Of a stretch of DNA of 64,000 nucleotides, positions 43,785 to 52,550 are shown one piece after another. The stretch is from Varibaculum massiliense (GTDB taxonomy: Bacteria; Actinomycetota; Actinomycetes; Actinomycetales; Actinomycetaceae): positions 992,001 to 1,056,000 of the forward strand of contig NZ_FNWI01000004.1 of NCBI RefSeq assembly GCF_900106855.1. The letters are read 5' to 3'. Made by a program: the position numbers and the translations under genes. Each line of letters opens with the position of its first letter. The stretch's first letter is position 1. The notes below the pieces were generated by a model that was not told the origin of the DNA, did no database searches, and saw only the letters and a list, made by a program, of their open reading frames with translations.

Positions 43785-45559
43785 GCGGAGGCCGCTACGA
43801 GATTCGTTCCCTAATCGGCAGGGGCGGGATGGCCGAGGTACATCAGGCTTATGATACCTTGCTTTCTCGGGTTGTCGCCATCAAGATGCTACGTATTGAC
43901 CTGGCAAAAGATTCGGTGTTCTTAACCCGCTTCCGGCGCGAAGCCCTGGCATCTGCTTCCTTGAATCACGAGAATATCGTCCAGGTCTACGACACTGGCG
44001 AACAGGTAGTCACTACCCCGGAGGGCACCGAAGTACACGTCCCCTATATAGTAATGGAGCTGGTAGAGGGGCATACAGTCCATCAATTGCTGACCGATGG
44101 TCAACCGGTTCCCATCAACGAAGCAGTAGAAATTATGACCGGGGTGCTTAACGCCCTGGAATATTCCCACAAACGCGGGTTAGTACACCGCGACATTAAA
44201 CCCGGCAACGTGATGATTACCAACACCGGCAAGATCAAGGTGATGGATTTCGGGATTGCCCGCGCTTTAGAAGATTCTGGTCAAACCATGACCAGCACGG
44301 ATGCCGTGGTAGGCACCGCGCAATACCTGTCTCCGGAACAGGCACGGGGGGAAACCGTTGACACCCGCTCGGATCTTTATTCTTGCGGTTGTATGCTTTT
44401 TGAACTGCTGACCGGCAGGGCCCCTTTTAAAGGTGATTCCGCAGTTTCTGTTGCTTATCAACATGTAGCGGAAATGCCCCCACTTCCCTCTTCAATTGCG
44501 TCCGATATCAGTCCCGAACTTGATCGAATGGTGATGAAGTCCTTGGCTAAACTGCCAGAAGAACGCTATCAGGATGCTGCCTCTATGCGTTCAGATATGG
44601 TCAGGGCGGCAGCGGGCGCCGAAATTTCTGCCCCGATGTTGCCTCCGTTGCCAGTTAGCACCCCAACTGAAGGTTTTATGCAACCCCAGGCTTCCTATCC
44701 TCCTGCCCAATGGTCACAGGTATTAGAAGAAGACCCTGAACAGGAAGAAGAGGACGAAGAAGCTGCCCGTAAAAAGAAGCGGAAGAAAATAAATTGGGCA
44801 GTAGTTATCGGGATAATAGTTGCTGCCGCGCTGATAGCTGCGGTGTGGTGGCTGATTGCCTCCGGTAAGAACCAAGAACCAGAGCAGGTGACCATTCCGA
44901 AAGAGATTATCGGGATGAGCGCAATTGAAGCGCAACGCACCCTAGAGGATCTGGGATTAACCATGGAACAGGGACCTGCTGTTGCCTCCGATGAGGTAGA
45001 CAAAGGGAAAGTGGCTAAAACCGACCCTGACCCGGGAACTGAGGTTGATCCCGGATCTACGGTAACTATTCATTTATCTTCGGGAGCTGCCGAAATTACC
45101 GTACCTGATGTGTCGGGGCAGACCCAGGATGCTGCTCGAAAGACTCTGGAAGATGCAGGTTTGCGAGTGGGATCCGTCAAATACGAGGACGATGCCAAGA
45201 CGGCAGCCGAGCGGGTAATCCGCACTACCCCGGAAGCAGGCAGTTCCGCCAACAAAGATGATGAAGTCATTTTGGTGCTTTCCTCTGGCTACGTTTCTAT
45301 TGATTCTGCTCAGGTAGTGGGTAAGAGCCAACAGGAGGGATTAAGATATCTGGCAGGTTTGGGTTTGCAGACCAATACGGTTACCCAGGAAACCAGTCAG
45401 GCGCCCAATGGACAGATTATTTCGGTAGAGCCTTCCGGCAGGGTGAAAAACGGTACTTCGGTAACAGTTAAGGTAGCGAAGACCCCACCGCAGCAGTCAA
45501 GCGCACCCTCGCAACCGGCAAATAACAGTTCCGAGGAACCGGCTGAACCAAACCCCTAA
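43760..45559 (+). CDS. pknB: Ser/Thr protein kinase PknB with three PASTA domains
   Basis: The 599-residue product has an N-terminal kinase domain (10-270) with GRGGMAEVH, HRDIKPGNVMI and DFGIA; a Glu-rich and Lys-rich juxtamembrane segment; one helix (about 348-368); and three extracellular PASTA repeats (about 372-575) that sense muropeptides or lipid II. The tail is Pro/Ser-rich. It is the central regulator of the cluster's growth machinery. It ends 15 nt before a convergent gene. Confidence 0.95.
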   Translation: MADSPYRIGGGRYEIRSLIGRGGMAEVHQAYDTLLSRVVAIKMLRIDLAKDSVFLTRFRREALASASLNHENIVQVYDTGEQVVTTPEGTEVHVPYIVMELVEGHTVHQLLTDGQPVPINEAVEIMTGVLNALEYSHKRGLVHRDIKPGNVMITNTGKIKVMDFGIARALEDSGQTMTSTDAVVGTAQYLSPEQARGETVDTRSDLYSCGCMLFELLTGRAPFKGDSAVSVAYQHVAEMPPLPSSIASDISPELDRMVMKSLAKLPEERYQDAASMRSDMVRAAAGAEISAPMLPPLPVSTPTEGFMQPQASYPPAQWSQVLEEDPEQEEEDEEAARKKKRKKINWAVVIGIIVAAALIAAVWWLIASGKNQEPEQVTIPKEIIGMSAIEAQRTLEDLGLTMEQGPAVASDEVDKGKVAKTDPDPGTEVDPGSTVTIHLSSGAAEITVPDVSGQTQDAARKTLEDAGLRVGSVKYEDDAKTAAERVIRTTPEAGSSANKDDEVILVLSSGYVSIDSAQVVGKSQQEGLRYLAGLGLQTNTVTQETSQAPNGQIISVEPSGRVKNGTSVTVKVAKTPPQQSSAPSQPANNSSEEPAEPNP

Positions 45560-45574
45560 ACCCAGGGTAAGATT

Positions 45575-45763
45575 TTAGAGGTCGCCGCCCCAGCTATATC
45601 CCAAGGAACTGTCTACAGTAGTTCCAGTGAGATCCAGAGTCTGCGAGATCCAGGGGAATAGCCACCAAAAACAAGCCATAATAATTAGGACAATTATCAG
45701 TACTACCTGCAGGAATTTCAGCCACTTGGGGCCGGGAAGTAAATCCCAGATTAGCCCGCACAT
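45575..45763 (-). CDS. Small one-helix membrane protein coupled to sortase E
   Basis: The 62-residue product starts at ATG 45763, which follows AAGGAGG and overlaps the sortase stop. One helix (about 15-36, VVLIIVLIIMACFWWLF) and an external tail ending YSWGGDL. Strong coupling to the class E sortase suggests a partner role; no family name is known to me. Confidence 0.65.
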   Translation of the reverse strand: MCGLIWDLLPGPKWLKFLQVVLIIVLIIMACFWWLFPWISQTLDLTGTTVDSSLGYSWGGDL

Positions 45764-46503
45764 GCGTTGCCTCCTTCTGCCAGTTCCTTGGGGATACCGC
45801 TCTTTCGAGGCACCCAATGGTCAAATTCCAGGTGCACAATATAGCGTTCCCAGTTCCCATATTCGGGATTACAGGTGGTCATGGTCATTAGCCGTTCGGT
45901 GGGCTGCTCCCCTGGCTTTTCTGGAACCGGTAAAATCACGTCCGATTGGGTCGGTCGCACAATTTTATGATTCCTGACTTTATAGACCAGCCATTCATCT
46001 GCAGTTTCCATCACCACAGTGTCCCCGGGTTTCAACACGTCAATACGCCGGAAGTTAGATCCGAAGGATCTGCGGTGAGCAGCCACCGAGAAATTCCCAA
46101 TTTGTCCTGGTAATGCGGTGGTTTCGTAGTGTCCGGCAGCCCCGGTATTCAAAATCAATTGGGTGGTGCCTTCTTTAACTGGAATCACCATATAGTTCCA
46201 TTTTGGGACATGCAGCGCTCCCAGGGTCTCATTTTCTTGTTTTATTCCGATACTGGGAGGAGCGCTTTTACGCTCGTCCTGGGAAATACGGTTGGGACAA
46301 CTCTTAGTATTTTTCTGGAATGAGCTCAAGGCTTCATGATTATAGTTAGCCACCTGCCAGTCTGTGACAAACACATCCCAAAAAGCGAATAATCCGAATA
46401 TTAGTCCCACAATAATCAGCAGTTCCCCGAACGCCGCGATGGGGTCAAAACGGCTACGGCGTTTTGTTTTATCTGGCCGCACTTGCTGGGTTTTTCTACT
46501 CAT
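45751..46503 (-). CDS. srtE: Class E sortase
   Basis: The 250-residue product has an N-terminal basic region, one helix (about 26-48) and a sortase domain with catalytic His in SVAAHRR, Cys in TMTTCNPEYG and downstream Arg (ERYIVHLEF). Class E sortases recognise LAXTG, which matches the sorting signal LAVTG of the wall protein at 3008. It is the housekeeping-type enzyme found beside crgA and pknB in many Actinobacteria. ATG 46503 is chosen because GGAAG precedes it. Confidence 0.92.
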   Translation of the reverse strand: MSRKTQQVRPDKTKRRSRFDPIAAFGELLIIVGLIFGLFAFWDVFVTDWQVANYNHEALSSFQKNTKSCPNRISQDERKSAPPSIGIKQENETLGALHVPKWNYMVIPVKEGTTQLILNTGAAGHYETTALPGQIGNFSVAAHRRSFGSNFRRIDVLKPGDTVVMETADEWLVYKVRNHKIVRPTQSDVILPVPEKPGEQPTERLMTMTTCNPEYGNWERYIVHLEFDHWVPRKSGIPKELAEGGNACAG

Positions 46504-46656
46504 ATTCTTCCGAGGTTCGTTTGTCTGGATCACCGGGCATTTTTCCCTGCTTTTATCCTAGACTTAAATTAACCGTAAGACAGACTTAACTAGGTCTGTA
46601 GCGCTATTCCCACTAGAATGGGTCTAGCTAATACAATCGCACCTTTGGAGGTCCTC

Positions 46657-46926
46657 GTGCCGGAGTCTCGTAAGCGCAAGGGCGCTAAGCCTCACCGCTC
46701 CCAGCAGCCCGAAGAGTTAAATAAGTCATGGGCTGCCGATATGAAGCCATCTCCCAGCTGGTGGGCACCCCTTTCAGTGGCACTAATGCTGATTGGGCTG
46801 GTTCTAGTCGTGGTTTACTATATTTCTTCTGGTGGCTACCCTATCCCCAGTGCCGGTAACTGGAATTTGGCTTTAGGTCTCGGTGTGGCCTTCGGTGGCT
46901 TCTTAATGCTTCTGCGCTGGAAGTAA
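46657..46926 (+). CDS. crgA: Cell division protein CrgA
   Basis: The 89-residue product starts at GTG 46657, six bases after TTGGAGG. A basic N-terminus (PESRKRKGAKPHR) is followed by two membrane helices (about 36-56 and 67-86) with the family's WWAP motif and C-terminal LRWK. CrgA sits at the septum and recruits division and wall-synthesis proteins such as FtsZ and PBP partners. Divergent from sortase E. Confidence 0.93.
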   Translation: MPESRKRKGAKPHRSQQPEELNKSWAADMKPSPSWWAPLSVALMLIGLVLVVVYYISSGGYPIPSAGNWNLALGLGVAFGGFLMLLRWK

Positions 46927-46995
46927 CGTCACCGGCTTTTCCAGCATTTTCTTGCTTTTTTGAGGGCGCGCACCCTCTTTATACCGAGACTAATA

Positions 46996-47059
46996 GTAAC
47001 CGGCGTTACCGAAACATTTCGGGTTAAGTGTTTACATTCCGGGCTCGTTCCTCTATTGT
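46996..47059 (+). promoter_or_regulatory. iolG promoter with two inverted repeats
   Basis: TTTACA (47031-47036) and TATTGT (47054-47059) are spaced by 17 nt. Upstream lie GTAAC-CGGC-GTTAC (46996-47009) and CCGAAA-CA-TTTCGG (47009-47022), sharing bases, likely operators for a sugar-type regulator. No regulator gene is nearby. Confidence 0.5.
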
Positions 47060-47121
47060 TAATAATGTAAGGACAAAGGAACGGGAGCTTGTTACTCCCC
47101 TGCAGAGAACAGAGTTGTTTT

Positions 47122-48114
47122 ATGTTGAAATTTGGATTACTGGGAGCCGGACGAATCGGGCATGTTCACGCTAAAACCCTAGCCGCCAACCCAGATGCTT
47201 CTCTAGAAGTGGTTTTTGATATTCGCCAGGATGTCGCTGACGCCCTAGCAAAGGAATACGGCGGACGGGGAGTAACAGACGAGAAGGAAATTTGGGACAA
47301 CCCGGACATCGATGCGGTAATCATTGGTTCCCCGACACCGCTGCACGTTCCGCATATCATCGCTGCCGCTAAATCCGGTAAAGCCGCGCTTTGCGAAAAG
47401 CCGGTAGCCATGGAAACCGCGAAAGTTGAAGAACTGCGTGAGGCGCTCAAGGGGCTAGATCCCACGGTGATGATGGGATTCAACCGCCGCTTTGACCCTT
47501 CTTTTGCGCGGGTAAAAGAGCTTATGGATAAGGGCGAGATCGGTAAAATTGAGCAGGTAACCATTATTTCGCGTGACCCGGCCGCCCCGCCTGCCGACTA
47601 CATCAAGGTCTCCGGGGGAATCTTCAAAGACATGACCATCCACGATTTCGATATGGCACGCTTCCTGTTGGGCGATATTGAAACCGTAACCACCATTCCT
47701 CAGAATCTGGATCCAGAGATTGCCGCTTGCAACGACTATGACGCCGCGGTGATTGTACTGACCGCTAAGTCGGGTGCGGTAGCCACGATTATTAATAATC
47801 GCCACTGCGCTACCGGCTATGACCAGCGCCTGGAAGTAACCGGACACGAGGGACAGCTTAATGCCGATAACATGCGCCCCACCACGGTTTCGCTGTCCAA
47901 GGATAGCTATTCGCTTTCCCGTGAACCCTATCTGGACTTCTTCTTGACTCGCTACGCCGATGCCTACGCAGCTGAGCTCAACCAGTTCATTGCAATCGTT
48001 AAAGAGGGCGGCAAGCCTAGCCCCTCTATCGAGGATGGCGCCCAGGCGTTACTGCTGGCAGAGGCGGCAGAAAAGTCGGCCCGCGAGCAGCGCCCAGTTA
48101 AAGTCGGCGAATAG
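47122..48114 (+). CDS. iolG: Inositol 2-dehydrogenase-like oxidoreductase
   Basis: The 330-residue product begins MLKFGLLGAGRIG, a Rossmann NAD(P) site; the GFO/IDH/MocA family motif CEKPVAM and the active-site stretch FKDMTIHDFDMARF follow. It probably oxidises myo-inositol to 2-keto-inositol. The next gene, an IolE-type dehydratase, would use that product. The start codon ATG 47122 is chosen because the protein matches the family there. Confidence 0.88.
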   Translation: MLKFGLLGAGRIGHVHAKTLAANPDASLEVVFDIRQDVADALAKEYGGRGVTDEKEIWDNPDIDAVIIGSPTPLHVPHIIAAAKSGKAALCEKPVAMETAKVEELREALKGLDPTVMMGFNRRFDPSFARVKELMDKGEIGKIEQVTIISRDPAAPPADYIKVSGGIFKDMTIHDFDMARFLLGDIETVTTIPQNLDPEIAACNDYDAAVIVLTAKSGAVATIINNRHCATGYDQRLEVTGHEGQLNADNMRPTTVSLSKDSYSLSREPYLDFFLTRYADAYAAELNQFIAIVKEGGKPSPSIEDGAQALLLAEAAEKSAREQRPVKVGE

Positions 48115-48260
48115 ATTTCAGACACCGCTTTCTACGTCATCTGTGGGCAAGGAGAGCGTTAGTATCTACTGGGATATCAATACAACAAGCAGTAAAAAAC
48201 AACTAAAGCAACAGGTCACGTAAAAGACGTTCAACCTGTTAATCAATAATGGAGGAAAAT

Positions 48261-49124
48261 ATGAAGATTGCGGGAGCTCCTATTTCTTGGGGCGTATGTG
48301 AGGTACCGGGCTGGGGATATCAGATGACCCCGCAGCGGGTGCTGACCGAAATGAAGGAAATTGGTTTAACCGCCACCGAATTCGGACCTCAGGGCTGGCT
48401 GCCGATTGAGGCTGCCGCGCGCGCCGAAGAGGTAAGCAAATATGATCTCAAGCCGGTAGGAGCTTTCTTCCTGGCAATTATGCATGATCCGGAAGTCGAC
48501 CCCATCCCGGCAGTGAAGAAAGAGCTAGAAGCATTCAAGGTTGCTGGCGGGGAATACCTGATCTTGGCAGCCGATTCTGGTCGTGATGGCTATGATGACC
48601 GCCCGGTATTGGATGACGAAGGTTGGAAGACTCTGTTCGGTAACCTGGACAAAATCACCGATGTTTGCGCCGAGGCGGGAGTAAAAGCCTGCGTACACCC
48701 CCACTGGGGAACCATGATTCAAAATGACTGCGAGATCCGCAAGATGCTTGACGAATCCAAGGTGGCACTGTGCTTGGACACCGGTCACATGGTCTGTGGC
48801 GGCTGCGATCCGGAAGCAATCGTCAAGGAATACCCCGGTCGCACCGTAATCGTGCACGCCAAGGATGTACACAAGGAAATGACCGACAAGCTGCTTCCGG
48901 GTGAGATTACCTGGTCTCAGGGCGTTAAAGCCGGTATGTTTGCTCCTATCGGCGAGGGCGATATTGACTTCGGCACTATTGTGGCGGAACTGGATAAGGC
49001 CGGTTTCGATGGCTATTACGTGTTGGAACAGGACATCATGATTGACGAGGAGCCCCCGGCTGGTGGCGGCCCGAAAGTTAACGCAGAAAAGTCCCTAAAG
49101 GCACTGCAAAAACTGGCTGGCTAG
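48261..49124 (+). CDS. iolE: Inosose dehydratase-like TIM-barrel protein
   Basis: The 287-residue product (ATG 48261 after TGGAGG) belongs to the xylose isomerase-like TIM barrels; GAPISWGVCEVPGWG at the N-terminus is typical of IolE. Metal-site residues appear in KACVHPHWGT, LCLDTGHMV and VHAKDVH. IolE removes water from 2-keto-inositol. Other iol genes (iolB, iolC, iolD, iolA) are not in the window. A strong terminator follows. Confidence 0.85.
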   Translation: MKIAGAPISWGVCEVPGWGYQMTPQRVLTEMKEIGLTATEFGPQGWLPIEAAARAEEVSKYDLKPVGAFFLAIMHDPEVDPIPAVKKELEAFKVAGGEYLILAADSGRDGYDDRPVLDDEGWKTLFGNLDKITDVCAEAGVKACVHPHWGTMIQNDCEIRKMLDESKVALCLDTGHMVCGGCDPEAIVKEYPGRTVIVHAKDVHKEMTDKLLPGEITWSQGVKAGMFAPIGEGDIDFGTIVAELDKAGFDGYYVLEQDIMIDEEPPAGGGPKVNAEKSLKALQKLAG

Positions 49125-49158
49125 TCAAGGAGTAGCTAGTTAGCTACAAGTTAAAAGC

Positions 49159-49200
49159 AATGGTTGGGGGTTGCAACTTAAGTTGCAACCCCCAACCATT
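49159..49200 (+). terminator. Terminator after iolE
   Basis: A 21-bp perfect self-complementary sequence (AATGGTTGGGGGTTGCAACT and beyond) centred at 49179/49180 is followed by TATTAATTT. Confidence 0.8.
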
Positions 49201-49367
49201 TATTAATTTCAAGCCTGTGTTTTTATCGTTAAGGCTTAAGTCTGTTCTATTTTTTCTCTCAGACGGTACTCGCTAATGGCAACGGATTCGGTTCTTCCAG
49301 TGCATAAAGCACAGTCGAGAGCTTCCAGAAGAAGCCGATAGCCACAAACAGCTACCGCGCCGCGAAC

Positions 49368-49538
49368 TTAGCGGGTTTCCTTATGCAACGTGGACTTGCG
49401 GCAACGCGGGCAATACTTCTTCAGTTCCAAGCGATCCGGGTTATTCCGGCGATTCTTCTTGGTGATGTAGTTACGCTCTTTGCACTCGCTGCACGCCAAG
49501 GTGATCTTTGGGCGGACGTCGGACGACTTGCTGGCCAT
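49368..49538 (-). CDS. rpmG: Ribosomal protein bL33
   Basis: The 56-residue product begins [19 protein letters not shown] and has two CxxC pairs (CSEC, CPRC), so it is the zinc-binding form of L33. The length is standard. ATG 49538 follows GTAAATAAAG. It lies downstream of the tRNA-Tyr/Thr/Met genes on the same strand, a common arrangement in Actinobacteria. Zinc-poor conditions often induce a Cys-free paralogue, which is not in the window. Confidence 0.95.
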   Translation of the reverse strand: MASKSSDVRPKITLACSECKERNYITKKNRRNNPDRLELKKYCPRCRKSTLHKETR

Positions 49539-49607
49539 TCTTTATTTACCTCTATGTCTCGGGCCGCCCGATCAGCGGCATTTCCTATTTCAATCTAAAT
49601 TGAAAAG

Positions 49608-49681
49608 TAGCGAGGGCGGGGTTCGAACCCGCGACCTCACGATTATGAGTCGTGCGCTCTCACCAACTGAGCTACCCCGCC
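49608..49681 (-). tRNA. tRNA-Met(CAT), elongator type
   Basis: Acceptor GGCGGGG pairs with CCTCGCT (two G-U pairs), anticodon loop CTCATAA, T-arm GCGGG-TTCGAAC-CCCGC. CCA is not encoded. The paired first base points to an elongator rather than an initiator. Confidence 0.93.
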
Positions 49682-49707
49682 GCTTGAGGATCTGCGAAAA
49701 CAAACCC

Positions 49708-49783
49708 TGGAGCCCCGACAGGGATTTGAACCCTGGACCTTCTCCTTACCATGGAGACGCTCTGCCTACTGAGCTATCGGGGC
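49708..49783 (-). tRNA. tRNA-Thr(GGT)
   Basis: Acceptor GCCCCGA/TCGGGGC, anticodon loop ATGGTAA (GGT), T-arm with GGTTCAAATCC, CCA encoded. Confidence 0.95.
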
Positions 49784-49878
49784 AACAGTGAATAAACTTA
49801 CTTGACTAAGCGATTAGCAAACCGCCCTGCCATCTAGCAGTCTTCCACTTTGCCACCAAGTCCGAAGACTTAGCAACG

Positions 49879-49960
49879 TGGCGGGTGAGGGATTCGAACC
49901 CCCGAAGGCTACGCCGGCTGATTTACAGTCAGATCCCTTTGGCCGCTTGGGTAACCCGCC
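49879..49960 (-). tRNA. tRNA-Tyr(GTA)
   Basis: Class II tRNA with acceptor GGCGGGT, anticodon stem-loop CTGACTGTAAATCAG (GTA) and an extended variable arm. CCA is not encoded. First in the tRNA-Tyr/Thr/Met-rpmG row. Confidence 0.95.
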
Positions 49961-50056
49961 TTGTACACTCAGGCACCACAAAAGACTATCAAACCGCGTT
50001 CAGCATACAAAAACCCTAGCAAGGAAAGTTACCCACTTCACCGAATTTTTGTATCC

Positions 50057-52354
50057 TCAACCTTTAAACCCTATTTTTTCGGGAGTTAACGCCGACTTTG
50101 CTTCCTCGGCACCGGCACTTAAAATCAGCATCGCGTTGATAGCTGGCAGGGTAAATAAACCCGAACACACTAAAATCAATGCCCCCGAATCGTTGGTTAA
50201 GGCTGCAAGCAAGGAAGTTAATATAACCCCTTGCGCAAAGCGATAAGCTCCCGGGATGGGATTTAGCGACTGACGGGCAGAAATACCTAAGAAATTTCGC
50301 TGTTTGGCGGAATATCCGGGCCTGTTACTTATTACTTTGAAGGCTATGACCACCAAGACCAAGATCATTACCACTGCGAACCCTATCGGACCCCCAAAAC
50401 TGTTAATCATCGCCTGCGCTTTACGGGCAACAATAATTCCGCCGCCTCCGCCTCGTACTTCGGAAATGAAACGTCCAAAGTGGGTGCGAGAAGTAGGACT
50501 TGCCATCTTGTCCACCAGCACAAAAACGCTTGAGGGCAACAGAGCAGCCGCTACCAGAGCCACTACTTTCCCGATTCCTACTTTTTTACCGAGAACCCAG
50601 TTCAAGGTGATGCCCACTCCCAGGATCATCGCCAGCGGGCCGCCGACATCTGCCCCCAACCAGGGGAAACCATCCAGGATTACCGCTACCGCTAGAAGCA
50701 GGAAACCGTAGGCAAAGTAGCGGCGTCGCCGCTCGGGAAATCGCGCTACTAAGGGCGCAAAAATCAGGCATTCGAGAGCCAGGAGGGCGGAAAATAAGAA
50801 AGAATACTTGTTGTTGTTCAGCCCGTAAAAACGGGTAGCAGCCGTGGCGGCAGAGGAAAACATGGCGGAGATTTGATCTGGGGATCCGCTTAGTAGGCTC
50901 ACCAAAATCCACGCCAGCACCAAGGTGGCAGCAACCAATATCGGCGCCGAGTAGCGCAGGTAAGTCCATTTCCGGGCAATCAGCTTCCCCCCGGCAAAGC
51001 AGAGAGCGGAAAACACTCCGGCGATTAGCAGCACTAGCAGCAGGAATTGGGTGGTGAGGAGGGGTGCAGACATTTTCAGGGCGTTAGCGGTGAAGTTTCC
51101 CTTTGCTCCCCCCAACATTTTGGTGGGCGTATAGGCGGCCAAGGTGCTTGCTGGCCCTAATAGGCTGGCACTTAAACAAATTCCTGCCAGTAATCCCCGG
51201 GTACGGGAGGAACTACGCAACTTTTTGCGCCGCAATAGGAACAGCAAAAGCGCAGTAGACAGCAGCAGGATAATCCCGGTTAGGACGATGAAACGCGCCT
51301 GGACGATAGTAGCCTGATCGGCACGCAAGGACTGATTGCGAAGCCAATCGAGATTACCCGTTAATCCGTAGTCCCGTTCGGGGGAAAGACTTCCTCCTAC
51401 CAGGTAGTCCGGACCGTTAGCACCACTGACATCCAGGATTTGTCTGGTGAAGTCCACGGTGGCCAGTAACCCCAGTTGGCGGGTAGAAGACGAACGTAAA
51501 ATCCCGGTCTTGGCGCCGGGTTCCCGCAAAAAAGCCATCCCTAGATGGGGGGTGGCGGAATGGTCTGCCACGTCTAGACCGAATATCAAATCCTTGTCTC
51601 CCGCTCCGCGCAGGGCAGCGGTGAGCGCCTTTAATACCTGGTCACTGCGCGGTTTACTCGTCCTATCTACCTGGGGTAAGCCATCGGCAGGGGTGGCGTT
51701 TAAAGAGGTGGGTGAAACTTTAATCTCTGGACTGGAACTGACCGCACCTACATCTACGATGGTCACGTCACTGTCTGCTAGCGCCGCATTCACCTGCGAA
51801 GTAAGCCGAGAAGTGTCTGATAACGGACTATATTTAGCAATCTTCCCGGCGCTGTCCATAGCGGCGATCGCTGCCCCTTCACCGACAGCTCGCACCTTCG
51901 TGCCGCTTTCCTCCAGACTTTGCCCTAAGGTTCCCGGAAGGGCTTGTTCGTTTTGCCGAGAGGCATCTTGTCTCCATGATTTTAGGAAGCTGGCGGCAAC
52001 TTTGCTGCTGGAAACGTCGGGAATATCCGGACAATGCCCACTGGCTCGTCCCTGGGTGGCAGTCACCCGCATTCCGGTCGATAAGGTGAGATAACCATCC
52101 AGGGGGCAGGTAGTTTTTGCGGCGTTGTGGCGAGTTAAATTAGCGAGACTTGCCGGCCCTAAAGCCTCTAGAAACTCTCTGCCCGTCTTTTCTTGAGGAT
52201 TAACGTCTGACCAGGAAAGCCCGGAAGTAACCAGTACCAGCACCCGGGGGTGCGCGCGCGCCTGAGCGTGCGGGGGGAAAAGTAGCGCTATCACGAAGGT
52301 AAACACCAAGAGGACGATAGCGCGCCGCGACCTGCGGGAGCAGCGTTTGTTCAC
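50057..52354 (-). CDS. Large membrane protein with alkaline-phosphatase-like extracellular domain
   Basis: The 765-residue product has an N-terminal signal/anchor (about 12-32), an extracellular domain of about 310 residues starting RVLVLVTSGLSWSDV with TTCPLDGYLTLSTG, which has the look of an alkaline phosphatase/sulfatase-like fold, and about ten membrane helices from residue 350 on. I do not see a full set of metal ligands, so activity is not assured. Similar large proteins are found in Actinobacteria near wall-glycan genes. Single gene, ends close to tRNA-Tyr. Confidence 0.65.
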   Translation of the reverse strand: MNKRCSRRSRRAIVLLVFTFVIALLFPPHAQARAHPRVLVLVTSGLSWSDVNPQEKTGREFLEALGPASLANLTRHNAAKTTCPLDGYLTLSTGMRVTATQGRASGHCPDIPDVSSSKVAASFLKSWRQDASRQNEQALPGTLGQSLEESGTKVRAVGEGAAIAAMDSAGKIAKYSPLSDTSRLTSQVNAALADSDVTIVDVGAVSSSPEIKVSPTSLNATPADGLPQVDRTSKPRSDQVLKALTAALRGAGDKDLIFGLDVADHSATPHLGMAFLREPGAKTGILRSSSTRQLGLLATVDFTRQILDVSGANGPDYLVGGSLSPERDYGLTGNLDWLRNQSLRADQATIVQARFIVLTGIILLLSTALLLFLLRRKKLRSSSRTRGLLAGICLSASLLGPASTLAAYTPTKMLGGAKGNFTANALKMSAPLLTTQFLLLVLLIAGVFSALCFAGGKLIARKWTYLRYSAPILVAATLVLAWILVSLLSGSPDQISAMFSSAATAATRFYGLNNNKYSFLFSALLALECLIFAPLVARFPERRRRYFAYGFLLLAVAVILDGFPWLGADVGGPLAMILGVGITLNWVLGKKVGIGKVVALVAAALLPSSVFVLVDKMASPTSRTHFGRFISEVRGGGGGIIVARKAQAMINSFGGPIGFAVVMILVLVVIAFKVISNRPGYSAKQRNFLGISARQSLNPIPGAYRFAQGVILTSLLAALTNDSGALILVCSGLFTLPAINAMLILSAGAEEAKSALTPEKIGFKG

Positions 52355-52493
52355 GTCCCTAGCATATCGGTCTTTTGTTTCCTAAGGCGCGAGTGCGCGT
52401 CCTCGCCGTAAAAAAATAGCTTTTTCCCAAAAGGGATCCCGAGGACGACAGGGGGAGCAAAAGAGATAACCACCACAGACCCCCTTCCAGATT

Positions 52494-52522
52494 TTGCATA
52501 ATTATTCGTAACGTTGCATACT
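52494..52522 (+). promoter_or_regulatory. Promoter of the amino-acid ABC operon
   Basis: TTGCAT (52494-52499) and CATACT (52517-52522) are spaced by 17 nt; the start codon follows 28 nt later after a GGAGATA ribosome site. Confidence 0.45.
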
Positions 52523-52550
52523 TTCTACATACCTAGTGATTGGAGATATC

